Shown piece by piece: positions 36,854-45,447 of a stretch of DNA of 54,161 nt. This stretch comes from a virus. The notes below the pieces were generated by a model, which was not told the DNA's origin, ran no database searches, and saw only the letters and a program-made list of their open reading frames with translations. Location: positions 1 to 54,161 of IMG/VR virus record IMGVR_UViG_3300044732_000562; one strand, 5' to 3'. Made by a program: the position numbers and the translations under genes. The first letter of the stretch is position 1. Each line of letters opens with the position of its first letter.

Positions 36854-37804
36854 ATGAGTTACGCACAATATGGAACAATCCAAGCTTCAGACTACAATGG
36901 TTTTGTGGGGGCATCGCCCGGTGCTACAGCTAATACATTAAATGCAGTTTGGTCAATTGGTTCTGCAGCCTCAGGGTATGGACAAACGGCTGAGGCTAAT
37001 GTAGCTGTCGGTGATACTGTAACCGCTGCAAAATGGGCTAATTTGATTACTAAAACTGCAAACTCAGCGTCACATCAAAGCTCAAGTATTACTAGTGTCA
37101 CTGCACCTTCTGCAGGAAATACAATTACATATAACGCAAACGTTGTTACTAATTTACAAACAATTTACACTAACAGATTAAATGCAGTATCACAAAGTGG
37201 AACTACTGCAAATACTGCCACGTATGGCAGTACATGGATTAATGCAGTTACATTTACACACACTGTTACTTTTGCCAATGGCGATGCAACTAGATACTTC
37301 TTTAACTCAGGCGGTCAACTTGCAATTACTTGTACACATCCCAGTGGCACCGGTATTAATTTATTGTTAAACGGGTTAGCTAGTAACGTCGGTACGGTAG
37401 TATTGAGTGCTCCTACTTCGGGTGCTGTAACTGTTACGGGTACATCGTACAATGGTGTAACTAAAATAGGTGGAGGTGGTAGTACACCTACTATTAGTAC
37501 TAATAGTGGTTACTATGCTTGGACAACTGCTAATGCAAATGTATTTTATCAAACAGCTTCAACCGGCCCGGCCGGCTATCTAAGTACAAATATTAATATA
37601 TTTGTAAAGACTAATGGTACGGTTGGATCTAATGGAGATAAAGGTAATATTATTACAATTTATACTGTGTGGGATGAAATACCAAATGGATTAACTGTAA
37701 CAACTGGCTCCGCAACTACTGTCACAGTCAGACCACCGGAAACAACATATCTTTCTAATACATGGGGTAGTATTTCAATTGCAGGTACCAGCTCAGGATC
37801 TTAA
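36854..37804 (+). CDS. Virion protein, probable tail fibre or decoration, 316 aa
   Basis: A 316-residue protein rich in Thr, Ser, Asn and Gly and poor in charge, as exposed beta-structured virion proteins are. It starts SYAQYGTIQASDYNGFVG. The central part reads TFTHTVTFANGDATRYFFNSGGQLAI, and the C-terminal part NIITIYTVWDEIPNGLTVTTGSATTVTVRPPETTYLSNTWG. The F-A-N-G-D-x-x-R-Y-F-F-N-S-G-G-x-L stretch recurs in structural proteins of many marine and freshwater phages. AAAGGA lies 6 nt before the ATG and the gene starts 3 nt after the fibre gene stop, so they are co-expressed. Exact role unknown. Confidence 0.65.
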   Translation: MSYAQYGTIQASDYNGFVGASPGATANTLNAVWSIGSAASGYGQTAEANVAVGDTVTAAKWANLITKTANSASHQSSSITSVTAPSAGNTITYNANVVTNLQTIYTNRLNAVSQSGTTANTATYGSTWINAVTFTHTVTFANGDATRYFFNSGGQLAITCTHPSGTGINLLLNGLASNVGTVVLSAPTSGAVTVTGTSYNGVTKIGGGGSTPTISTNSGYYAWTTANANVFYQTASTGPAGYLSTNINIFVKTNGTVGSNGDKGNIITIYTVWDEIPNGLTVTTGSATTVTVRPPETTYLSNTWGSISIAGTSSGS

Positions 37805-37828
37805 AATTTCACAACAGTACTGTATTCA

Positions 37829-37836
37829 TCTAAATA
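37829..37836 (+). promoter_or_regulatory. Late-promoter-like box TCTAAATA
   Basis: TCTAAATA ends 15 nt before the ATG at 37852, with AGGAG (37842-37846) as a strong ribosome site. It differs from TATAAATA at one position. It could launch the accessory cluster that follows. Confidence 0.42.
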
Positions 37837-37851
37837 CTTTCAGGAGTGTTT

Positions 37852-38157
37852 ATGGATACCAAAACCTTAATCAGCGAGGCTAAAGCCCGCTTCAATCACA
37901 ATAGCGCAAAAGCGCAACTCAAAGACAAATACGATGGCAAATTTATCATTGCCGAACAAGGTGGGCTTTGGAAAGCTACCCCTGAGTTCATTGCCTTTTT
38001 AAATGCAATGGATGATAACTTTGTAATTCTTATTGATAACTTTGATAATCCAGTACAAGTTAAACGTGACCAATTACTATCTTTACTAAAAGAGACATAC
38101 AGTAAAGTTATGTTAGAATGGTATAAAGAATGGAAAGAAGTAGAGACTAACCGATGA
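37852..38157 (+). CDS. Conserved-type small phage protein, 101 aa
   Basis: A 101-residue protein starting MDTKTLISEAKARFNHNSAKAQLKDKYDGK, with a second conserved-looking part FIIAEQGGLWKATPEFIAFLNAMDD and a helical C-terminus. Proteins of this shape are, as far as I recall, frequent in T4-like phages and carry no assigned function. I choose the ATG at 37852, placed 5 nt after AGGAG, over a GTG at 37846 that lies inside that ribosome site. Its stop overlaps the next start as ATGA. It may be the first gene of the accessory transcript. Confidence 0.75.
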   Translation: MDTKTLISEAKARFNHNSAKAQLKDKYDGKFIIAEQGGLWKATPEFIAFLNAMDDNFVILIDNFDNPVQVKRDQLLSLLKETYSKVMLEWYKEWKEVETNR

Positions 38158-38957
38158 GCAAAGGTGCAATATTATTTGCGTTTAACTCCCCAAAGTTCAA
38201 TTACTATAAAATGGCAGTAGCTACTGCTAAACGCATTAATTATTTTTTAAATCTTCCAGTAACACTAGTTACGGATGAAGAATCACTACCCTCTATACAA
38301 CAATATACCTTTGACAAAGTTATAGTTACTAATGCTGATAAAAACAACATACGTGAACATGATATTTGGATTAATAAAGGGAGATATCAAGCATATGGAC
38401 TTAGTCCATATGACGAAACTATATTGTTAGATACTGATTATATGGTTAATTCAGATAAACTGTTAAGAACATTTAACATATATGATGACTTTTGTTGCCA
38501 TGATACTACTAGTTATTTGATGCAACCGGGGGTAGCACAGGAAGTATTAAGTGCATATAGTTTTAAAACATTATGGGCTACAGCAGTTACCTTTAAAAAG
38601 ACAAATAGGGCTAAACAAATTTTTGAATGTTTAGAAATGGTACAAAAGAATTATGACCATTATTGTGATATACACAGTTTTGTAGGTGGAGTATATCGTA
38701 ATGACTATGCACTAACACTTGCATTACGTATTGCAAATGGACATAGTGATAATACAAGAGACATTATCCCCTGGAACTTAGTACATGTGGGAAAAAACAC
38801 AAGTATATATAGGAACAACGATACAGAATTTAATACTGAATATACAGTAATGTATGATAGTTGGCAACGTGGTAAAATACGTAAAGAATATATAACAGTT
38901 AAAGATATGGATTTTCATGTTATGAATAAAAGTAATTTTATGGAGTTAATAGCATGA
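38154..38957 (+). CDS. GT-A-fold glycosyltransferase-like protein (DxD present)
   Basis: A 267-residue protein. The N-terminus GAILFAFNSPKFNYYKMAVATAKRINYFLNLPVTLVTDE is a nucleotide-sugar-binding start of GT8-like type. SPYDETILLDTDYMV follows with D93-T-D95 as the metal-binding DxD. The C-terminal half has IHSFVGGVYRNDYALTLALRI. It probably transfers a sugar from a nucleotide donor in the cytoplasm. It overlaps its neighbours by ATGA on both sides, and the next gene is a diverged paralogue, so the two are one unit. Donor and acceptor are unknown; the setting right after fibre genes suggests a virion or cell-surface acceptor. Confidence 0.7.
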   Translation: MSKGAILFAFNSPKFNYYKMAVATAKRINYFLNLPVTLVTDEESLPSIQQYTFDKVIVTNADKNNIREHDIWINKGRYQAYGLSPYDETILLDTDYMVNSDKLLRTFNIYDDFCCHDTTSYLMQPGVAQEVLSAYSFKTLWATAVTFKKTNRAKQIFECLEMVQKNYDHYCDIHSFVGGVYRNDYALTLALRIANGHSDNTRDIIPWNLVHVGKNTSIYRNNDTEFNTEYTVMYDSWQRGKIRKEYITVKDMDFHVMNKSNFMELIA

Positions 38958-39700
38958 CCAGAGGTTTTGTAATAATGGCACAAGACACTGATAAAATCAG
39001 TTATACTAACTGTGCTAAAGCATTAGAGTTGAGCATCAAAAAGGTTATGCCTAATAGTAATGTAACCATTATCACTAGTGATATGTTACCACATGGTAAT
39101 TTGGGAGGCTATCACAATGATTGGCAAGTTTATGAATGTAGTCCTTATGATGAAACTATTAAATTAGAAGCTGATATGATTATCCCACGTAGTATTGAAC
39201 ACTGGTGGGAGATATTAAATGTTAACGATGTAGTTGTTTCAACCAAAATCAGAAATTTTAAAGGTGAATTATCTGACATTAGAGTGTATAGAAAATTCAT
39301 TGATGAAAATATGCTGCCTGACACATATAATAGTATAACATATTTTAAAAAATCAGAAACAGCAAAGTTATTTTACACAATAGTAAGAGATATTTTTGAG
39401 AATTGGGAAGAGTATAAATCTATAATTAAATGTAATCCTAATGAAGAAGTATCAACTGATTGGGTATATGCCATGGCTTGTCATATTGTCGGAGTAGAAA
39501 AAACCACATTACCCAACTTTGATGAGATGAGTATGATACATATGAAACAATATGTAAATGGTATACCCAGTGAAGATTGGACTAAAACATTGGTATATGA
39601 AGTATTGCCAAAACTAATTAGAATCAATACTTATCCACAAGAGTATCCGTTTCACTATCATATTAAAACATTTAGTGATAAAATATTAGAAAGTTATTAA
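38954..39700 (+). CDS. Glycosyltransferase-like paralogue with altered DxD (EAD)
   Basis: A 248-residue protein aligned by eye with the preceding one. It shares GFVIMAQDTDKISYTNCAKALELSIKK (start), then NDWQVYECSPYDETIKLEADMIIP, where E72-A-D74 takes the place of the DxD. The end is diverged (KLIRINTYPQEYPFHYHIK). The shared SPYDETI core shows common origin. Replacement of the first Asp by Glu may change metal or donor binding, or mean that it acts only as a partner. It starts inside the stop of its paralogue (ATGA) and is followed directly by the 108-aa gene. Glycosyltransferase function is inferred. Confidence 0.62.
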   Translation: MTRGFVIMAQDTDKISYTNCAKALELSIKKVMPNSNVTIITSDMLPHGNLGGYHNDWQVYECSPYDETIKLEADMIIPRSIEHWWEILNVNDVVVSTKIRNFKGELSDIRVYRKFIDENMLPDTYNSITYFKKSETAKLFYTIVRDIFENWEEYKSIIKCNPNEEVSTDWVYAMACHIVGVEKTTLPNFDEMSMIHMKQYVNGIPSEDWTKTLVYEVLPKLIRINTYPQEYPFHYHIKTFSDKILESY

Positions 39701-40027
39701 ATGGAAGAGTTTATAATTTGGGAGGCTCCTCCTATCATTAAACCCGAGTTCAGATTATATTATGATGAACGTGGTAATGTGTTATTTTACACGTGCGAAA
39801 AACCTGAAGGTAACTATATTGTAATAGATACTGACACATATGCCCGAGGGAGGCCTGACATCAAAGTTATTGATGGCAAAATAGCCGGTTATAGAACAGG
39901 AACGATTGTGTCTAAATTAATACATGATGACAATGGTACTAAATGTGCAAGCGAAGATTTAAGTATCGTAGTAGATAGTCCTTATAATAACATAACTAAA
40001 TGGAAATTAAAAACATATGAACTCTGA
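39701..40027 (+). CDS. Small protein of unknown function in glycosyltransferase block
   Basis: A 108-residue protein, MEEFIIWEAPPIIKPEFRLYYDERG followed by VLFYTCEKPEGNYIVIDTDTYARGRPDIKVIDGKIAG and a polar end. It is predicted to be all-beta with no membrane segment. I do not recognise a catalytic motif. It starts directly after the upstream stop codon and its end overlaps the next gene by 11 bp, so it belongs to the same translational chain. Proteins with an IVIDTDTYARGRPDIKVI-like pattern may be general phage proteins, but I cannot name a family. Confidence 0.65.
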   Translation: MEEFIIWEAPPIIKPEFRLYYDERGNVLFYTCEKPEGNYIVIDTDTYARGRPDIKVIDGKIAGYRTGTIVSKLIHDDNGTKCASEDLSIVVDSPYNNITKWKLKTYEL

Positions 40028-40970
40028 TGATATCGTTGATGTAGCCGATTTAGACTGCATCTACCTCAGTTATGATGAACCACAAAAAGAAGAATTTTGG
40101 CTTAGAATAAAAAATATGGTGCCATGGGCTAAACGTGTTGATAGTGTTAAAGGTAGTGACGCCGCACATAAAGCCGCAGGTGAAGCAAGTGATACCGAAC
40201 GTTTTATTCTAATTGACGGAGACAACATGCCAGAAGAAAGTTTCTTCAACATTCAGTTAGACTTTACTGGTAAGGATGAATCATTCAAACGAGCACAGTT
40301 TCGTTGGAAAGCAATTAACAACATTAACGGACTACGTTACGGCAATGGTGGCATGAGTAGTTGGACTAAAGAATATGTTGCCAATATGAAAACACACGAA
40401 CATCAAAAAGACGGTGACGTATCACGTATTGCTGACTTCTGTATGGGCGGAGATGACAATTTATATTGGGCAATGTGGGATTGCTATTCAACTACATATC
40501 CAAACATGACACCATTTCAAGCATGGCGTGCCGGCTTTCGTGAAGGTGTTAAGATGAGTTTAGATAGAGGTGCTCGTCCTACTGTGGATCAATTTAAAGA
40601 AACAGTAGCAAGTCGTAACTTAGACAATCTGACCATATGGCATAATGTTGGTATGGATGTTGAGAACGGTGAATGGGCAATATACGGCGCACGTCTAGGC
40701 ACATACATGACCATGCTTACTCAATGGGATCACACTAATGTTCAATGGTTTGATAACTATATTACATTGTGGGAAGAACATGTAAATAGAAATCCTGTGC
40801 GTGAATCAGCGTTACTAGGAGCCGCACTACATGATAAACTAGGACTGCCAATGGCTACATTGGATAGTCTGCAAAGTAAATTTTTTAAACGTCATTACGG
40901 TGCAGACAAATACAATCGTGGTCCTTTAGTAACTGAGATGGATGTAATTAGAAAGATTGAAGGTTGGTAA
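40017..40970 (+). CDS. Third glycosyltransferase-like protein (DGD motif)
   Basis: A 317-residue protein. The N-terminal part DLDCIYLSYDEPQKEEFWLRIKNMVPWAKRVDSVKGSDAAHKAAGEASDTERFILIDGDNMPEESFF is a GT-A half, with D67-G-D69 as the metal site. Later motifs are RAQFRWKAINNINGLRYGNGGMSSWTKE and MTPFQAWRAGFREGVKMSL. The latter half is helical and ends in KIEGW. It is unlike the two GTs upstream apart from the metal motif. Base composition is less AT-rich than its neighbours. It overlaps the 108-aa gene by 11 bp and the radical SAM gene by one base (TAATG). Likely a cytoplasmic sugar transferase; substrate unknown. Confidence 0.68.
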   Translation: MNSDDIVDVADLDCIYLSYDEPQKEEFWLRIKNMVPWAKRVDSVKGSDAAHKAAGEASDTERFILIDGDNMPEESFFNIQLDFTGKDESFKRAQFRWKAINNINGLRYGNGGMSSWTKEYVANMKTHEHQKDGDVSRIADFCMGGDDNLYWAMWDCYSTTYPNMTPFQAWRAGFREGVKMSLDRGARPTVDQFKETVASRNLDNLTIWHNVGMDVENGEWAIYGARLGTYMTMLTQWDHTNVQWFDNYITLWEEHVNRNPVRESALLGAALHDKLGLPMATLDSLQSKFFKRHYGADKYNRGPLVTEMDVIRKIEGW

Positions 40971-42268
40971 TGGATAAAAATAATAAAAGCTTTTGTGCTG
41001 TCCCGTTTGTTAGTATTATGGTCAATACTGATACGACGGTTAGATACTGTTGTATGGTTAAAGGTTCACATAACAAATTAAAAAAAGAAGATAATAAATC
41101 ATTTTATACATGCAAAGACAATTTCATACACGATGCATGGAATAGCAAAGATATGCAAAACATTCGTAAGTCTATGATAGCCGGTGATAAGATTGAAGGA
41201 TGTGCTGTCTGCTACATGCAAGAAGAAAATGGTAGGACTAGTAATAGACAGCATTCTATTAACGAATGGCAATGGCGTTTAGGCAAAGAAAAATTAAATG
41301 ATCGGGTTCAGCAAGCTATAAAAAACGATGGCAAGTTAGATGACGAATTAGTGTACCTAGATTTAAGATTAGGTAATCTATGTAATCTTAAATGTAGGAT
41401 GTGCAATCCCTGGAATAGCAGTCAAATTTTTAAAGAACATATAGAAATTGCTGAGAATAATACTGCATATACGGATGTTTGGAAAAAAACATTTGGTAAA
41501 TTCCCTACTAATGTAATGGATGATCAACAATGGTTTGACCATGACATAATGTGGGATCAAGTTATTAGTCTGATCCCTCATCTTAAAAAAGTGTATATGA
41601 CTGGTGGAGAACCTACATTAATTAAGAACAACTTTAAATTTATGAAAAGTTGTATTGAGCAGGGAAGAAAAGATATTGTGTTGTTTTTCAATACAAATTG
41701 TACCAATATCAATAAGAACTTTTTAGAATTAATTAGTCAGTTTGATACTGTTAATATTAATGCTAGTTTAGACGGTGTGGGTATAGTAAATGAATATATC
41801 CGTGCACCTAGCGATTGGACACAGATTAGCAGTAATATTGAAAAATTAGCACAGATGCCAAATGTACATTTAGGCATTACCCCTACAGTACAAGTATATA
41901 ATGTGTTTGATTTGGTTAACATCATTAAATGGATAGAGGATTTAAATAACAAATTTAATAAAAATAGCTTTATAGATTTTTTAGTGAATACTCATCCTCA
42001 TCATTTAAATGTAAATATATTACCAAATGAACTTAAAAAAGAAGCATTAGATGAGTTAGTTGCTTATAGAGATAATTATATGCAGGTTCATAATCATATG
42101 ACCATGAATAGTTTAAACGGAATAATAGGATTATTGCAACAACCTAGAACAGAAAATTGGAAAGAAGAAGTAGAACGCTTTAGGACGTTTACCTTAAGTC
42201 TTGACCAACATAGAAATCAAACTATTAAAGATTTAGACCCTAGAATAGCAGGGCTTATGAATGATTGA
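40970..42268 (+). CDS. Radical SAM protein 1 (extra N-terminal Cys cluster)
   Basis: A 432-residue radical SAM enzyme. The [4Fe-4S]/SAM motif is C138-NLK-C142-RM-C145, with LDLRLGNLCNLKCRMCNP around it and TGGEPT downstream. Residues 8-80 hold further cysteines (FCAVPF, RYCCM, GCAVCYM) in the order seen in twitch or SPASM-type auxiliary-cluster domains, here placed before the barrel. Such enzymes often modify peptides or sugars. The start at 40970 forms TAATG with the previous stop. It overlaps the next radical SAM gene by 8 bp, and the two share domain order, so they arose by duplication and probably act in one pathway. Confidence 0.88.
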   Translation: MDKNNKSFCAVPFVSIMVNTDTTVRYCCMVKGSHNKLKKEDNKSFYTCKDNFIHDAWNSKDMQNIRKSMIAGDKIEGCAVCYMQEENGRTSNRQHSINEWQWRLGKEKLNDRVQQAIKNDGKLDDELVYLDLRLGNLCNLKCRMCNPWNSSQIFKEHIEIAENNTAYTDVWKKTFGKFPTNVMDDQQWFDHDIMWDQVISLIPHLKKVYMTGGEPTLIKNNFKFMKSCIEQGRKDIVLFFNTNCTNINKNFLELISQFDTVNINASLDGVGIVNEYIRAPSDWTQISSNIEKLAQMPNVHLGITPTVQVYNVFDLVNIIKWIEDLNNKFNKNSFIDFLVNTHPHHLNVNILPNELKKEALDELVAYRDNYMQVHNHMTMNSLNGIIGLLQQPRTENWKEEVERFRTFTLSLDQHRNQTIKDLDPRIAGLMND

Positions 42269-43523
42269 TAACGAAAACTTTTGTATCCAGCCCTGGATTC
42301 ATTTAGCTAGCTGGAACGATGGCAATGTACCGCTCTGTTGCATTGCATCACCTGAGGTTGGATTAAATCTTAATCAACAAACTCCCAGTGAAGTATGGAA
42401 CAGCGAACAATTCAAATCCGCTAGACTAAAATTTTTAGCCGGTGAAAAGATACCGCAATGTAATAGCTGTTGGAAAGAAGAAGCTAGTGGCATTAGAAGT
42501 CATAGAATAATAGAAAATGGCTTATGGCAACGTAAAATAAGCACTGAATACATTGAACAATTGATCACATCAACTAACCCAGACGGTAGTGTAGATTTCA
42601 AACCCTTATCATTAGATTTACGATTAGGAAACACATGTAACTTACAATGTGTAATGTGTCGTCCTAGAGATAGTAGTAAGTGGCTACAAGATAGTAAGAA
42701 ATTATCTACTATTTTAGTTAACCATGAAGCTAAAGGAGATTGGCAGTACAAAGCAAATAGTATCACTACTACTGATTGTTTTGATTGGTTTGAAAGATTA
42801 GAAACACAAAATTCATTAGATGAGTTTATAGGTGACATTAGACATATTATCTTCGGTGGCGGTGAACCATTATTAATTAAAGACCACGAAAGATTCATTA
42901 CTAAATTAGTAGAGTCCGGTGCTAGCAAAAATATTGAATTACGTTACCATACTAACGGTACTATACTGAATGAGAAGTTTATTGAGTTATGGAATAACTT
43001 TAAAGAAGTAGAAATCATGGTTAGTTTAGATGATTGGGGTACCCGTAATGATTACATTAGATATCCTGCTGATTGGAATGTAATTTCAAAAAATCTTGAT
43101 AGGTTAGACGAAACTGGAAATAACATTGTAGTTAGCCTATTAACCACAGTGCATGCCATGAATATATATTATATACCTGATTTTGCACAAAGTATTATAG
43201 GCCGCGATTGGAAAAAGATATGTAAACGTAACCAGGGATTAATGTCCATTGGTACGACTCATTGGCCTAAATATATGTCTACAACTGTATTACCTGTGCA
43301 AGTTAAAAATAAAATTATTCAACATTGGGAATCATTTACTGAGTTAAATAACAACGAACGATGGAAAAATAGAATCAAATCTCAGATTGAATACATGAAT
43401 AGTGTTGATGAAAGTAGTAAGTTCGCGGCTTTTATGGACTATATCAATAAATTAGATTCTATTAGACCTATCAAATTTGCTGAGTTGTATGCAGATTACT
43501 ATAGGATTTTAAATGATGTTTAA
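42261..43523 (+). CDS. Radical SAM protein 2 (paralogue of protein 1)
   Basis: A 420-residue radical SAM enzyme with C126-NLQ-C130-VM-C133 in LDLRLGNTCNLQCVMCRP and FGGGEPLL downstream. The N-terminal auxiliary cysteines (FCIQPW, PLCCIA, CNSCWKEE) mirror those of protein 1, as does SDP/TPSEVWNSEQFKSAR against DAWNSKDMQNIRKS. It carries YHTNGT and VSLDDWG in the barrel. The two may work in sequence or as a heteromer on the same substrate. Its end overlaps the aminotransferase-like gene by 11 bp. Substrate unknown. Confidence 0.88.
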   Translation: MIDNENFCIQPWIHLASWNDGNVPLCCIASPEVGLNLNQQTPSEVWNSEQFKSARLKFLAGEKIPQCNSCWKEEASGIRSHRIIENGLWQRKISTEYIEQLITSTNPDGSVDFKPLSLDLRLGNTCNLQCVMCRPRDSSKWLQDSKKLSTILVNHEAKGDWQYKANSITTTDCFDWFERLETQNSLDEFIGDIRHIIFGGGEPLLIKDHERFITKLVESGASKNIELRYHTNGTILNEKFIELWNNFKEVEIMVSLDDWGTRNDYIRYPADWNVISKNLDRLDETGNNIVVSLLTTVHAMNIYYIPDFAQSIIGRDWKKICKRNQGLMSIGTTHWPKYMSTTVLPVQVKNKIIQHWESFTELNNNERWKNRIKSQIEYMNSVDESSKFAAFMDYINKLDSIRPIKFAELYADYYRILNDV

Positions 43524-44361
43524 TAAGAACGCTATTCCTGTACCAAATAAGCATGTAGTAAAATTAATTAATTCAACAAAAACTGATGCCACACTAAGTG
43601 TATATGATACTTATATTGATGTGTTTGACAAATGGATCAAAGCTAGTAAAAATAATCATTTAGAGAACATAGAGTCTTACACAAATAAAAAGTTTATAAG
43701 TGGTACTATTCAAGCATTTGATCATTTTTATTTAAAATATAACAAACTACGTTTTAGATTTTTTCAAGGTGAGTTCATGTACCACCGAGCATCAATGAAA
43801 CACAATCTCAACTGGGAATGGCTAAATACTGAGCAGTTAATGATCGGTGATGCACTGATTATATCAGTACCGTTTAGTGATACCGGTTCTATGCATACCG
43901 AGTTGAACTCGTTGCTAGATAAGTGTGAAGATTTAGGCATACCTGTATTATTAGACATGGCCTATTATCCTATAACTAAGAATATCAATTTAAATTTGAA
44001 TTATACATGTATTGATACCATTTGTTTTAGTCTAAGTAAAGCATTTGATGGTGCTCAGTGGTTGCGTTGTGGAATACGTTATCAACGATATGACAATGAT
44101 GATGGAATTGATATATACAATTCTGTAGATATGACTCCAAAAATACCTATGCAATTAGCAATAGCATTAATGAATACTTTTTCTGCAGATTATAATTGGG
44201 ACACTTATGGAAAAACGTATAAAACTGTATGTGAAACACACAATCTTCAACAAACAGATTGTGTAATATTTGGTTTAGGGGATAATTCATTCAGTGATTA
44301 TAACCGAGGTGGTATAGTAAATAGAGTTTGTATTTCAAGGTTATTAGAACATGCCATTTAA
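43513..44361 (+). CDS. Compact PLP-dependent aminotransferase-like protein (fold type I)
   Basis: A 282-residue protein with two hallmarks of fold-type-I PLP enzymes. One is a strand-borne Asp, D148 in VLLDMAYYP, that would bind the pyridine nitrogen. The other is a Ser-Leu-Ser-Lys site, K176 in ICFSLSKAFDG, that would form the Schiff base, followed by RCGIRYQRYD. The segment MIGDALIISVPFSDTGSMHTELNSLLDKCEDLGIPV is the usual approach to that Asp. It is much shorter than typical aminotransferases (350-400 residues), mainly lacking a long N-terminal part, so activity is uncertain. Located between radical SAM genes with overlaps on both sides. It may aminate a keto-sugar or amino-acid intermediate. 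Confidence 0.65.
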   Translation: MMFNKNAIPVPNKHVVKLINSTKTDATLSVYDTYIDVFDKWIKASKNNHLENIESYTNKKFISGTIQAFDHFYLKYNKLRFRFFQGEFMYHRASMKHNLNWEWLNTEQLMIGDALIISVPFSDTGSMHTELNSLLDKCEDLGIPVLLDMAYYPITKNINLNLNYTCIDTICFSLSKAFDGAQWLRCGIRYQRYDNDDGIDIYNSVDMTPKIPMQLAIALMNTFSADYNWDTYGKTYKTVCETHNLQQTDCVIFGLGDNSFSDYNRGGIVNRVCISRLLEHAI

Positions 44362-45445
44362 TTATAACAATATTAAAAAGATTGAGTGGGAAATATCTAC
44401 TCATTGCAATGCACGATGCCCGCAATGCCCCCGTAATGATTACGGTGGCGCAACTGTATCAAGTCTGCCGTTGATAAATGTAACATTAGAAACAGCAAAA
44501 TCTATATTACCTGTTGAGTTTATTAAGCAATTAGAAGAAGTTTATTTCTGTGGAACATACGGTGATCCTTGTATGAATAAAGATTTAATACGTATATGTC
44601 AATGGTTAAAAGAAGTTAATCCCAAATTAGTAGTAGCGTTGCATACCAATGGCAGCTTACAAACTAAATCATTTTGGAAAGAAGCAGGCAAATATGTAGA
44701 TTGGATTGGTTTCGGTATAGATGGATTAGAAGATACTAACCATTTATATAGGGTCGATACTAATTGGCAAAAGATAATAAAAAATGTAAAAATATATATT
44801 GACAACGGTGGCACAGCTATATGGGATTTTATAATTTTTAGACACAATGAACATCAAGTTGATAAAGCGAGAGAATTAAGTAGTCAGTTAGGTTTCAAAG
44901 AATTTAGAGTAAAATATACAGCTAGATTCTTCAATAAGAAACACGAATTCATTATGCAATGGCCTGTGAAAAATAAACAAGGTGTAGTAGAACGCTATTT
45001 AGAATTACCTACTAATGTAGATTATCAAAATATGATTTATGTAGACCAAAAGAAGATTGCAACTGAACACGGGTCTATAAAACAATATCTTGGTAATACT
45101 ATAGTTGAGTGCCATTCACAGAAAACAAATCATATTTATATAAGTGCAGACGGTAATGTATTTCCATGTGGTTGGTTGCAAGATAGACTTTACGGAATAG
45201 AAGCAGAATCGCATTCAGATAAATATATGATGCAGTCAATGTGGGATACAATTGGCGGAAAGCATCTTGCTAACATACATCACACTAAATTGCATGATAT
45301 TGTAAACGGTCCTTGGTTTAGTATATTAGACAAATCTTTTAATTCTGATATTAGATTGGAAAGATGCAGTGCAATTTGCGGAGAACTTAATTTTATAGGT
45401 TCTCAAAATAGAGATGTGAATCAAAAGATTCCAATTATTGGTTAA
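44351..45445 (+). CDS. Radical SAM protein 3 with SPASM-like C-terminus
   Basis: A 364-residue radical SAM enzyme with the motif near the N-terminus, C19-NAR-C23-PQ-C26 in EISTHCNARCPQCPRNDYGG. Barrel motifs FCGTYGDPC and LHTNGSL follow, and a C-terminal SPASM-like segment with IVECHSQ, ISADGNVFPCGW and LERCSAICGEL. Its domain order differs from proteins 1 and 2. The last codons (QNRDVNQKIP) lie in the first copy of a 28-nt direct repeat (45407-45434). The second copy, at 47204, encodes the same residues with a different ending, so this gene end was probably rebuilt by insertion of the cassette that follows. It overlaps the aminotransferase-like gene by 11 bp. Confidence 0.88.
   Translation: MPFNYNNIKKIEWEISTHCNARCPQCPRNDYGGATVSSLPLINVTLETAKSILPVEFIKQLEEVYFCGTYGDPCMNKDLIRICQWLKEVNPKLVVALHTNGSLQTKSFWKEAGKYVDWIGFGIDGLEDTNHLYRVDTNWQKIIKNVKIYIDNGGTAIWDFIIFRHNEHQVDKARELSSQLGFKEFRVKYTARFFNKKHEFIMQWPVKNKQGVVERYLELPTNVDYQNMIYVDQKKIATEHGSIKQYLGNTIVECHSQKTNHIYISADGNVFPCGWLQDRLYGIEAESHSDKYMMQSMWDTIGGKHLANIHHTKLHDIVNGPWFSILDKSFNSDIRLERCSAICGELNFIGSQNRDVNQKIPIIG
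45407..45434 (+). repeat. 28-nt direct repeat, left copy
   Basis: Identical over 28 nt to 47204-47231. Starts AATAGAGATG and ends GATTCCAA. It encodes the last residues of radical SAM protein 3 before its own IIG ending. The copies lie 1797 bp apart and bound the SGNH, 37-aa and carbamoyltransferase genes. Confidence 0.95.
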
Positions 45446-45447
45446 AA

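Noticed and set aside
37814-37823. ACAGTACTGT palindrome
   Set aside because: Ten bp with no loop and no T-run; expected by chance at this scale.
40964-40969. Upstream TTG start for radical SAM gene 1
   Set aside because: The ATG at 40970 forms the TAATG junction used elsewhere in this genome; TTG two codons earlier adds nothing.
42500-42928. 142-codon minus-strand frame
   Set aside because: Lies wholly within radical SAM gene 2 and has no supporting start context.
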